From the NCBI GenBank assembly GCA_020746875.1, contig JAGTJL010000004.1, positions 620,001-684,000 of the forward strand: a stretch of 64,000 nucleotides of DNA, read 5' to 3'. A program made the position numbers and the translations under genes. Positions 22,501 to 32,720 of this stretch are shown here, in pieces; position 1 is the first letter of the stretch, and each line of letters starts with the position of its first letter. Under the pieces are notes generated by a model, which saw only the letters and a list, made by a program, of their open reading frames with translations, was not told where the DNA came from and searched no databases. This DNA comes from Rhexocercosporidium sp. MPI-PUGE-AT-0058 (lineage: Eukaryota > Ascomycota > Leotiomycetes > Helotiales).

Positions 22501-25500
22501 CAAACTCATTCATTATTCATTGTTCATGCTGTTGGTGGCTGGTATGAAGAGGGAGGTTAGTATTGTTACTGACGTTTGTATTCGGTTTCATAATAGGTTC
22601 TTGGGTGAAGGAAGGAAGGAAGAAGGAAGTGAAGTTTGCTCAGCTCGCTCTAGACCCGACTTTAGCGACAGACATCCCAACCCCCACTTTTAACAAAGAA
22701 AAAAAGTGTCTCGCGCTCAACCTTCCCTTCCTTCGCTCGCAGGAGAAACAAAGACAAGCGAGACAGGACAGCGTGCCCATGTGCAAAAAGGACCGGCATC
22801 TTCAGCATCTGATCAGTGCTGAACGGGCCCTGTCACTCAGTGGTCAGCCACCTATTATTCAGGCCTGTTATTCAGCATTGTTCTCCCTGTCCGTCCCCCA
22901 GGGATCGCCTCACCCTGCTGTGTCTGATCCGATCCTCCTGCCACTCACTGCCAGTGCGGCCAGCGCCCCCTCCCCCTCCCCCCCGGAGCGAGCCAGCAGA
23001 TCAGATCGGATCAGATCATCACAGCTCCTGCTTGATTCAGTGCGTGCACAGTACTTACTACTTCCAGTACTGATAAGTGCGGGCGGGACGGAGAATATTT
23101 TCAACGCCGTGTAGTCCATACCGTTTATTTTTTCCCATCATTGTTCTCTGTTGAGGCCGCAGAAGACCGACCTCCTTCGGGCCGTAGATATTTATCCATC
23201 TATCGACGCCAACCGATCGATGGCCGGGCTTCCTTCCCTCTCAAGTCAACAGAAACTCACATCCATGCCCATCGTGCCCCCCCCCCCCTCCCCACCCCAT
23301 GTCGTGCCCAAGGCTCAATGGCAATCGGCGGCGCAGAAAATGCGCCCGCCACTCACATTGCATGCGACTCGCTTAAGCATCAGGGGTGGGAGGGGCAGGA
23401 AGGAGTGGTGAGAATGGGTCTAGTCTAGTTCTTTCCTTGAACACGGAACATGGACCATGGCACTTACTTTAAATCCCTAGCTTCTACTTAGCCAGCTGTA
23501 AAGGTCTGGCGCTAGGCTAGGGAAGCCTACTCCGGGGGATGTTCTGATCTCAACAACATCTGCTCCTTGTCTCCTTGACTCCTTGTTAGAGCAGTACTGT
23601 AGTCAGCAGAAAAACACCCCGGCTCTAGTTGTAGTTCCTCGTATCATCACCATTTGCATTCATTCCTCTTTCCACGTGCAAGCAGGCAAGCAGGCAAGCC
23701 TGAAGATAGACACGATAAGGCAAGAAAGGCAGGTGATAGTGTGTACTGTAACAGCGAGAAAAGGCGAGAGAGAGAGAGAGAGAGCAAAGCGACGGACAGA
23801 GAGAAAGAGAGTTTTGTTTCCGCTTCTCGTTTCTCGTTACTCGTTTCTTGTCTCTTTGGCCGCCGCCCAGGACCACCTCGCCAACACAACACCAGCACCA
23901 GCACCAGCTCTTCAGCACCAGCACCAGTCAACGATCCTCGCTCGTTTCCCACCCCTCAATTCGTTTTTTGTGCCTCAACGCTCAACCCTGTCTCTGTCTC
24001 TGGCTCTGGCTCTGTCTCTCGCTGTCTCCGTCTCCGTCCCTCCCTTTCCCTATCCCCATCCCCCCAGCCTCTCCTCGCCTCCTCCCACGACAACAACGAC
24101 TGAGTGGTCAGTGGTCAGCTCCGAAGGTCCGTCTCCACTTTGTTCCCTGGCTGGCCCAGGCTTCCAGCCCGCCCTCCTCATCCCAGTCGAGCAGGCAGGT
24201 AGTCCGTCCCTCTACCTTCTTCCCTCCTTGGGTCTACTCTCCTCCGCTCTCCTCTTCGTCTCCTCTCCTCCTCTCCTCTGCTTCTCTGCTCTCCACCACC
24301 ACCACCTCGACCACGACTCTTTTCGTTTTCTGCCCGCCCGCCAGCCCACCAGCCAGCCTTGCCAGGTCACTCCTCCTCGTCTCGTCTTGTTCCCCCCTCC
24401 CTCCCTATCTTGGCCTTCCCTACCTCTTCCTCCCTTCCTACCCTGTCCCATCCTACCTCCTCTCCCCTCCCCTCCCCTGCCCTTTCTATCGCCCGTACCA
24501 TTCCCTCCCTGGCTAGACCAGCCCACCAGACAAGGTGTACACCTCCACTACCACACATCCACCCACCACCTGCCCACCTCCTCCTGCCCACCACCACCAC
24601 CACGCAAACACCCCCAGCGGATTCGCCTAACCGGTGTCTATTCGCACCCCCGCCCTCCAATTGAAAACTCCACTCTTCTCCACCCGCTGCACTGCTGCTG
24701 CTCTGCTCTGCTCTAATCCTGATCGGTTTCTTTCCTGGTCGAGCGAACCTGGACCACCACGAACTACCTTCCTCTCACCCACCTCCTCCTCCTCTTCTTC
24801 CTCTTCGCGAATACCACTAACCTTCTTCCTCACCACCACCACCACCTACCCAACCTCCTCCCTCTCTTCGTCGTCTCTCATCCCTCTTCGCGCCAATCTA
24901 GAGATCCACATACTCCTCCCTCTCGCCCGACCTCTCTGTTTTTCCTAGGTTGGAGGTCTCGGAATAGCAAAAAAAGGTATGTGCTCGGTGCTCTAGAACT
25001 TGCACTTGCAGCGGTCCCCTCTTGTTTCTCCTCAACCCAGCTTCCCTTCTTCCCATTGTATCCTCAACTTTTCCTGCAGCCAGCGCTGACCGTTGTACCT
25101 GCATTAGAGGTGGTCAAAGTCTTCAATTCCTCGCCGTACATACACCACCATATCACACACCAAACCATACCAACCTCACCACCACCAATCCTCTACGCTC
25201 CACCTGTTCCGGCCTGCATATCTACCCATCTGCAGTAACGACCATCACGAGCTTAACGAAACGACTCTTCCACGAAACCCCTCGCGCCCATCCTCGAATA
25301 TCCCCAAAGCACGGATCAATCAGATCACACATTTGAAGCGACAATCAGCACAAGCATACCTGCAGCTTCGCGTAACGCTCAACCCATCGTCCCATCCTGT
25401 CGTGGAAGCTTCAGTCGCATCCGCAATTGGATTGTCAGACTTTGTTTACCAAGTCTCTCTTAACGACCGTCTACGAGCCAAACGTACCTGCTGTTCGAGT

Positions 25501-25669
25501 CTTTGCAGTTTTCACGAAAGCAAAGTCATTTTGCCGTCTATGCATCATTGTTCTTCACGATAAAATAAACGACCCCCAAAATCATCATCATCTGCACTTG
25601 TTGTAAAGCATTCTTGCCAACTGCTGTTTTTTTGTGTCTTGTCTTGAAGAAACGACTCTACGGATTTTT
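22501..25669 (+). promoter_or_regulatory. Promoter-proximal region and long pyrimidine-rich leader of stuA
   Basis: A strongly C/T-rich tract runs from about 23860 to 24960, the kind of CT-rich sequence found near fungal transcription starts. A (GA)n run lies at 23766-23784 and a C12 run at 23277-23288. At 24977 there is a strong 5' splice site (AAAAAG|GTATGTGC) inside sequence that cannot encode an obvious protein, which suggests a 5'-UTR intron; its acceptor is not determined. Several ATGs and small ORFs lie downstream before the main start. In Aspergillus the stuA mRNA is known for long leaders and upstream ORFs, so this arrangement is expected. Confidence 0.5.
25540..25563 (+). CDS. Candidate upstream ORF (7 codons) in the stuA leader
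   Basis: ATG at 25540 with stop TAA at 25561-25563, encoding seven residues. It lies about 680 nt upstream of the stuA start. It could limit ribosome access to the main ORF if the leader is transcribed. It is called only from position and an in-frame stop. Confidence 0.3.
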   Translation: MHHCSSR

Positions 25670-25768
25670 ATGACCAAACATTCTTCACTCGAACGCAGCG
25701 AATTCGTACCCACTGGTCACGAGTCCGCCAATCGCCCACCCCCAGCCAGAATCCCTTCGCGCGACTGA
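25670..25768 (+). CDS. Candidate upstream ORF (32 codons), in the same frame as stuA
   Basis: ATG at 25670, stop TGA at 25766-25768. It is exactly in frame with the stuA start at 26246 (576 nt apart), and no other stop lies between this TGA and the main ORF. It could be a regulatory uORF. It could instead be the first exon of a longer StuA isoform if a short intron removes the TGA, for example donor 25718 GTCACG to acceptor CCAG at 25786 (69 nt, phase 1 on both sides). Confidence 0.35.
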   Translation: MTKHSSLERSEFVPTGHESANRPPPARIPSRD

Positions 25769-26245
25769 TCTTCGAGACTGCCAGAGTCTCTGCTGCATCC
25801 GTCACGGCTCTTCGTTGAGTCTGTCAGTCAATTGTCCTCCAAGGACTTGAACCCCCAAACCGAAAAGCTGGATCTCCCGTCGATCTCACAAGTGCAAACC
25901 CGGGGACCTTCAGACGTACCATACTATAACCATCACGCTGCTCAGCGACCGCTGTATGTGAATGATAGGTTGCCTTCTCTGCCTTTGCCACAGCCGCAAC
26001 AGGCATACTCGTCCGGTACATCGTCACCCCGGGTTGGTTCACTTGGATCTCTTGGGTCTTCGTCGATTTTAAACGGCAGTTCTCACTCTTCCTACACCAC
26101 TGCATCTTCTTCAAACGGGCCGAAAACCCCGTCTCCAACTCTCCCTAGCAACACTGGGCTTCCAGTCTCCCTCACCCAGACTTCCTACAGCAGTACCCCA
26201 CCTTCTGGTCCGGCGTACTCATACAACCAGGACTCATATTCAAAC
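25769..26245 (+). other. ATG-less open frame contiguous with StuA, protein-like sequence
   Basis: 159 sense codons directly upstream of, and in frame with, the stuA ATG. The translation is not random. It is Ser/Pro/Tyr-rich with LPSISQVQ, DVPYYNHHAAQRPLYV and many SSG/TPSP segments, like the disordered N-termini of fungal transcription factors. There is no ATG in this stretch, so it could be coding only in a spliced longer isoform or through a non-AUG start (a TTG lies at 25832). Confidence 0.45.
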
Positions 26246-28315
26246 ATGAACCACGGCCCACAGGAGATGTACTATCCCTCACATATGTCAACAGGCCAAC
26301 CACCGCCACCACAAACTGTTACTTCAGGAGGTATGGGTCACTACCCCCAACAACACCAGCAGCCACCGCTGTTGCAGCCAGGCCCAGCACAATATTCCCC
26401 GGCGCCAGGATCTTACAATCAATACGGCTATCAAAATGGATTGACGTCACCTCAATCAGCGGGTCATCAAGTTCAGGGCTCAATGAGTCAGCAAGGAAAT
26501 GTCTTGCCATTACCAGCAATGTCTGCAGCACAGCCTATGTCCGGCCCAGGTTATCCAGGTACCCAGCCAGGTTTCGATATGACCGGGCAAGTTGCTCCAC
26601 CGGGAATGAAGCCACGGGTCACTGCTACGTTGTGGGAAGATGAGGGCAGTCTCTGTTTCCAGGTTGAAGCGAAAGGAGTTTGCGTCGCAAGACGTGAGGG
26701 TATGTTCTGTATTTCCCAATTCTGAACTAAACTAATAAGCTGCAGATAATCACATGATCAATGGGACAAAACTGTTGAATGTCGCTGGAATGACTCGAGG
26801 CCGTAGAGATGGCATTTTGAAGAGTGAGAAGATGAGACATGTGGTCAAAATCGGCCCAATGCATTTGAAAGGCGTTTGGTGAGCATGGGAGAGGAACAAA
26901 TCATTTTACCGAGCTAACAGTAGAACAGGATTCCGTTCGAGCGCGCACTTGACTTTGCAAACAAGGAAAAAATCACGGAGTTATTATATCCTTTATTTGT
27001 TCACAACATTGGCGCTCTTTTGTATCACCCCACAAACCAAACCCGGACGAACGCGGTAATGGCAGCTGCAGAGAGACGAAAGCAGGAGCAGAACCAGATG
27101 AGAAACACTCAAGCACCAGGTCTTCCATCTCTTCATCAACACCATCATCACTCGATGAACAGCTCAATTGGTGGTGGTCCTTTGCCAGGTCCTCAGCATT
27201 CAATTGCTCCTCATCCGAGTGTGGGACGTCCAGGAATTGACCGGGCACACACATTCCCGACTCCTCCAACAAGTGCGTCCAGTGTGATGGGAAACATGGG
27301 CAGCTCGGATGGAAACTTCAATTGGGGCCCTCCAGGGTCAATGGGTGGTGTTCAAGGTACAAATCCCCTGTCTATAGACACGGGTTTAAGTAACGCACGC
27401 TCAATGCCAACTACTCCAGCGACGACTCCACCTGGGACCAACAACATCCAGAGCATGCAGCAATACCAGCAGAGCTCGCAACAACCATACGATGCCTCGA
27501 GGCAGATGTACTCCGCGCCCCCTCCTCAACAAAACGCATACCCTCAATCTGCGCCAGATCAGCAAAACATGCGGTACTCGCAGCCAAGTTCGTACATCAA
27601 AAACGAAATGGGCCCCCCAACTGCGAGAGCTCCAGGATCTGAAGCCGAGCATCATGATCCCAAGGATACTAACGGCATGATCCACCACAGCCAAGCACAG
27701 AGCCAGGTTGGTCACAGCCAGGCGGAGGATGAAGCAGACCATGAGCACGAGGCCGAGTATACCCATGGCAATCCCACAAACTATGATTCAAATAGAGGAT
27801 CATACAGCTACTCCAACGGACCTGCAGTTGGAGCGCTCTCTGGAGAGCATGCACACCTTTCCCCCGAGATGACTGGTTCCCCCAACCACCCAGCATCCGG
27901 ACGAGCAACACCAAGAACGGCGTCTGCTCCTCAGCCATACTACACCCAGCAACAAGGGTACAACACACCTCCGCGGGTCCAGCCACCTTCCAGTAATCTG
28001 TATAATGTAATGAGCAGTGAGCGAGGAACCGCGAATGGCAGTACCGATGGGAATGTGTATGCGCCTCAATCGGACATGAGCAACTCGATACCAAACGGCT
28101 ATGCAGCTCAGCAGCCCGTCATGAACGGTGTTGCCGCGAGCAACAAGCGTGGAAGGGACGACGAGGACGATCGACCTTCCAGCAGAGGACCAGGTGGAGA
28201 CATTGACTTGAAGAGGAGAAAGACGATCCGTGAAGGATCAGTTTCTGGACCCCCAAGTTACGAAGCCGCCCCTCTGAACAGAGCTCGAGCAACCATCACC
28301 CAAAGACGGCGATGA
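26246..28315 (+). CDS. stuA: StuA-class APSES transcription factor
   Basis: Three exons: 26246-26699, 26746-26878 and 26929-28315 (introns 46 and 50 nt); protein 657 aa. The start was chosen because [10 protein letters not shown] matches the usual N-terminus of StuA orthologues. The APSES DNA-binding domain spans about residues 120-230: [56 protein letters not shown] and [17 protein letters not shown]. Both introns fall inside this domain, at D152 and at the Trp of GVW. The flanks are Gln/Pro/Ser/His-rich and disordered. A bipartite nuclear localisation signal lies near residues 602-627 (NKRGR and LKRRKT). StuA orthologues (Asm-1, Efg1) control conidiation, morphology and sometimes secondary metabolism or virulence. 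Regulation is probably complex given the long leader and the gene-free upstream region. Confidence 0.97.
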
Positions 28316-29160
28316 GCTTCCAAAATTCCTTGTCAGACTTCTGCACATTCTTTTCCCGGATCAGGACACCAGGGCCACATGGATACCTCGAACCGAATAT
28401 TTTAGCCCAAAAAATTTTTGTGGCTCCGGCCTCCGAACATACAAACCCTCCAACCACCACATTCCTTGCAAAAGCAGAACGCAAAAACTTTTCCTTTTCT
28501 TTCCAAACATTCACGATTGTTCTTGTACTGGCTGAAACCACCAAACTCGGCATATTGTTCTACTTCAGATGACGACGACATTTACGACTTTGATTGATGT
28601 TATTTCCGAATGAAGAAGAAAGTACGGGAAGCCCGGAATGGAACGAAACGGAATAGAATACACTCTCATCTGTTCTTCTTTTCTCTGGGCTCCCCTTCTC
28701 TTCACACGGCCTGATGAAACCCCCCCTTTACGCTTCTGCAAGGAAACGAAACCGGGGAAACGAAACGATCCACACGAGACGATTTCCAACCCCCAAATAT
28801 ACAACCATTGCAAGCGTTTGTTCTTTGTTTTAGCCGCGGGCGTGGGGACTCTAGGCGGGTGGGAATAAGTGTGGGAGGAGTGCAAGGAGCAAAAAGACAC
28901 GATGGCTATGGCTAAAACGTCTGTTATGACCCTCAGACGCGGCTCGGGGAAACAGGATATCATTCCAGGATATCATCCTTGGATCTCCCAGACCAGTACA
29001 TTTGTCAACCTGGACTATTTGGCTTGTTTTGATTTCCTTGAGTCGATGACCGAATGATCGGCCACTATTACATTTGATGATGACCCTTATGACTCTCCTG
29101 TTAATTTTTCTTTTCTCTTGTGTTCGGCTACCTTTTTTTACCTCGCGTTTTTTTCTTTGT

Positions 29161-29186
29161 CTACCTACCTACCTACCTACCTACCT
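29161..29186. repeat. (CTAC)n microsatellite
   Basis: Six and a half CTAC units. Its reverse complement recurs as (GGTA)6 at 29813-29836, giving 24-nt perfect inverted arms about 630 nt apart. Confidence 0.95.
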
Positions 29187-29562
29187 CAACAGACACACCA
29201 ATGACCGCAAGCAGCTAGCTGGCTTCTTTTATGTAACTGAACGACTTTATGAGAGAAATAAAAGCTATTGTGTGTTGTTCAGCATAATGTCATTCTCTTC
29301 TCTTCCATGGTCCTCTCTCCCTCTCTCTCTCTCTCTCTCATGTGAATGTGATTGATAAGACATGTGATGATCCTGCAAATACCTTCCCTACCCATCCCTT
29401 ACATGTGATAGACATGATGTAGTCCCATGCAAAGATCGCAAGCAAGTGCAAGTCACCGTCCCAGTTGAAGTCTAGTTAGTCCATGCAAGACCGAGGGGGT
29501 TATACAGCACCGCGGCGCCCTAGTCATGACGGGGTGCAAACTTTGAAGCTCCTACCTGGGAT

Positions 29563-29600
29563 ACGCACGCATGCCTGCCTGCATGCATACATGCGTGCGT
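29563..29600. repeat. Perfect 11-bp inverted repeat (hairpin)
   Basis: Left arm ACGCACGCATG at 29563-29573 and right arm CATGCGTGCGT at 29590-29600 are exact reverse complements, separated by 16 nt. It could fold as a stem-loop in RNA or be a symmetric protein site. Confidence 0.9.
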
Positions 29601-29812
29601 GTAAGTTCTACCGTTGGCTCGCTCCTCCCATAGCTCGCTCACGATCTGCTCGCATGGAACTTTGCATGCGTGATGAATGGATGCCCTCTAGATCTAGAAG
29701 GTTTCCTCACCCTAACAATTCTGCATACTTCTACTTGGCGTGGTTTGGAGCATGCATGTATATATGTATGCATGGTGGTGGCATGATGCGAACTACTGCA
29801 TGTATGTAGGGA

Positions 29813-29836
29813 GGTAGGTAGGTAGGTAGGTAGGTA
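29813..29836. repeat. (GGTA)6 microsatellite
   Basis: Six perfect GGTA units, the reverse complement of the (CTAC)n run at 29161-29186. Confidence 0.95.
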
Positions 29837-30280
29837 CGTGTGCGGGAGTGTAATTCTCCGGAAGTTTAATTCTTGGATAGGAGGTTGACTGCTTGATATT
29901 AGGTTGTTCTGCCTATGTATGATTCAGAGGTAGACAAGTCTGGCGTACTGTGTGTGTATAGTAAGTACACATTGTCAGATGGTTTTTGCAAAGGCTAGGC
30001 TGAGCTTCATGTATAGAGATTCATTTTGCTTCTGGGTACGAAGGCTGTTATGATATGAGGACGGACATAGCACGAGCATCAGCATCAGCCTCGGCATCAG
30101 CAAGTCACAGCTCCCGTCTCCATCTCTTTCCCAAACGATACATTTCTCGGCTCTAACTTCGGATTCGAGCCCAGGCTTACAAAAGATCAATCCATTCAAA
30201 ATCCCATATGTATGCATTCTCATCTCATCTACATCCCATCTAACCTCACCACCACCATCATCGAATCCAAGAGATCAAAA

Positions 30281-31684
30281 TCAATCAACTCTGTACACCA
30301 AAAACCCCACCGTCCCGCCCCGTCCATCAAGTCCCAACACCCCCTCCATAACCCTCTCCTCCTCCACCTTGCGAATCGCTTCCTCGACACAAGCCCAACT
30401 CCTGCTCCGCTCCTCCTCCTCCTGGGCACGTCTGCTGATCTCGGGGAGGGAGCGCAACTCCTTGTATGAAGCGTCCTCCTGCTCGCCGGTGCTGAAGACC
30501 AGACCGAGGATTAAGTTCTCGAGAGAGGCGTCGGTTGTGAAATCGCGCAGGGGGAGAGTGAGGACTGAGTTTTTGGTGATGAGCTTCTGTTGCTGCTGCT
30601 CCTCTGGCTGGGTTCCTGGAGAGGATGGTGTGGATGGCGGGGTGCTTGATGGGGGAGAGGCGGGCGCGGCTTGAGGAATGATGTGTGTTGTTAAGAGGGT
30701 CTGGAGGAGGGGCCATGCGGATTCCGGGATGGAGAATGAGGATTGCGTTGTTCGGAGGGGGAGGTGGGGGGAGAAGGCGCAGGTCTGTTGGGGTGTTTGT
30801 GGTTGTGGGGGGGATAGAGGTGTTGCGGTGGTTGCTGTGGTGGTGAAAGGGAGGTGGGCTGGTGGTTTTGTTAGCTATTTGTTTCTTGACCTGTTTGGTG
30901 TTCTAGAGGGTTGGGGGATGAGAGGGAGGAGATCGCTGAGTTGTGAGATGTTGCGTATGATGGGGGAGGAAGTGAGGAAGGTAGGATAGGGCATTGGAGT
31001 GATGTTGTGACCGTTGATGAATGAGTACTTCCATCCACCGAACATATATATTTGGCACTCTCTCATGCATTGCAGCCAAGCCTTTCGTATTGCAGCTCGT
31101 GGAGCCGACCAAGACGAGACAACAAGAAATACCAAGAAGCAGAACTGATCCACCTCGAATGGAAATTCTCCAGATGCCTACAACCCATCCGACTGACCAC
31201 ACGAGCATGGCACCCATGAGCGTGAACGCCAGTAAGGAAGTTGACCTGACGAAACATGTTTCTCTGTTCCCAGTGTCTCTCATCTCGCGAAATTCACGCA
31301 GTGACAAAGGACCACAAGAACAAGACGTATACCCAGAGAAGAAGACTTACGCAAAAACGACAACTTCCCAATAGCCCTCGCATCCACACCCGTCGTCGCC
31401 ATCAAAAGCCCACCACCAAGGATTAAAAGATTAGAGAAGAACATGACGAAATACGTATGTATCTTATCTCGCCAGGAGATTCCGTCAGAAAGAATAGAAG
31501 AATAAAAAACACCTCACAGATCTTCCCGATTCCCAGAATCGGCCTGCTCTATCAAAGATGAAGATCGAGGTAAGCGTTAGGTGCGAGATAGAAGGAGGAG
31601 AAGAAGGAGAAAGGGGAGGGAGAGGGAGAGGGAGTGTGCATTCTTATCAAACGAGGATGGCAAGACGCGACGAATTTCGTCCAT
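30281..31684 (-). CDS. Multi-exon gene for a membrane protein of unknown family (model approximate)
   Basis: Minus strand. Supported exons: 31684-31653 (MDEIRRVLPS), 31548-31518 (AGRFWESGRS) and 31462-31351, the last with a membrane helix HTYFVMFFSNLLILGGGLLM. The next exon starts at 31276 or 31245 and ends near 31154, with a second hydrophobic stretch, LLAFTLMGAMLVWSVGWVVG. Then come 31095-30891 (MRECQIYMFGGWKYSFING and following) and a terminal exon from about 30834 to the TGA at 30281. The terminal exon is rich in Pro/Gln/Thr, then charged helix, with LPLRDFTTDASLENLI and YKELRSLPEISRR. The first three junctions agree in phase and have branch sites (CTAAC, CTGAC). The last junction does not join in frame unless the G7 run at 30807-30813 is one base off or another intron exists. 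I do not recognise the family. Two membrane helices near the N-terminus and a long soluble C-terminal region are visible; no function is inferred. Confidence 0.55.
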
Positions 31685-32720
31685 GGAGGAGATAGTGAAA
31701 ACTCCACAATTCCTCTTCTAGTCTTCCGCGTGGGTGGGTGCAAGAGGAAGGGATGGTGACGATCTTTCTATCTTGCGATGGGGAGAGTGGGAGAACGAGG
31801 GCAGGCTTAGCCGTGCGCACGTCGTGTTGATGCTTGGAGAGTGTCATGGCGGTTTCGCCTCATCTGATCTTCTTCTCGGCTGTTCTGATAACGAGAGAGA
31901 GAGAGAAATATGGGGAAGGTACTTTTGTCCCTGGATGATCTTCATAAGAATTTTGTTGTCTTTCTTATAAAGTGTTGATATTCCGTTGTTAATGTGCACG
32001 GTAATAAAGTCAAATACCTGCATATACTTTTGGAAAACCGTGGGCAGGAAAGCGAAGCGGGATGGGAAGTGGAAGGGAGAAACGAAACGTCGAAGCGAGT
32101 GGATGTGTTTTGGCTAGGATCGCAAGCGAGCTCATGTGGAGTCCGTCATGATCTGCGACACGACCTCGGAGGTTTCACGTGTTTGGGAGGTTCTTTATGG
32201 GTATAGCCTCGTCATAGCGGACGTACTTCCCTTTGTTATCCAGAAAATATGGGGGTTTTCAGTGGATGGATGTTTTGTGCAGGGAATTATGTTAGACGGT
32301 GGTTGTTTGGGTAGTGGTGGTCGTGGCTTGGGAGGGAGGGAACGGAAGGAGGACGCGAGGGAATGGGACTGGGATTTTGGGAGATATGCGTTGTGGATGT
32401 GATTTGTTTAGGGGGTGTTCTGAGCGCCAATGCTACCCATTTTCCGGGCAGGAGAAGCGAAAATGAGCTGTCCTAAAATAGATGGATAACGATATTGGAA
32501 GCGGTATCTGGGAGTTTTTGAGAAATCCATGCTTTGGAATGGGGGAGATCCACCAGCCAGTCATAGCGCCCAGACAGTGTCTTTGACTACGTGATGATAA
32601 GTGTGATTTTGAGTACGGGGTAGCGTAGGGGCCGCCTAGCGAGGTAGTCTTTGTGTGAAGACTTTGGAAATCACCACTTCGTTGTCCCTGATATCATGCC
32701 AAACGCCAAATGTAAAAACA
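31685..32720. other. 1 kb spacer between two minus-strand genes
   Basis: Lies between the start of the membrane-protein gene and the stop of the dienelactone hydrolase. No gene was seen. A purine-rich patch in the adjoining first intron (about 31580-31635) reads as CT-rich on the transcribed strand. Confidence 0.45.

Larger units (their letters stand above)
28316..30280. other. 2 kb intergenic region downstream of stuA, rich in simple repeats
   Basis: Contains the stuA 3' flank and that of the convergent membrane-protein gene. No protein-coding gene was found. It holds (CTAC)n at 29161-29186, (CT)n at 29321-29339, a hairpin at 29563-29600 and (GGTA)6 at 29813-29836. Confidence 0.5.

Noticed and set aside
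22563..23114. A 183-codon plus-strand ORF upstream of stuA
   Set aside because: No family resemblance, patchy composition and no splice continuation; it is best explained as chance in leader or promoter sequence.
23583..24716. A 377-codon plus-strand ORF
   Set aside because: It comes from a C/T-rich tract and translates to low-complexity Pro/Ser/Leu. Overlapping frames are equally open, as expected of a pyrimidine-rich leader rather than a protein gene.
29161..29836. CTAC/GGTA repeats as a CRISPR-like or tandem array
   Set aside because: They are simple microsatellites without spacers, in a eukaryotic genome.
30369..30674. A 101-codon plus-strand ORF at the stuA-distal side
   Set aside because: It is the antisense shadow of the terminal exon of the minus-strand membrane-protein gene, whose reading is more protein-like.
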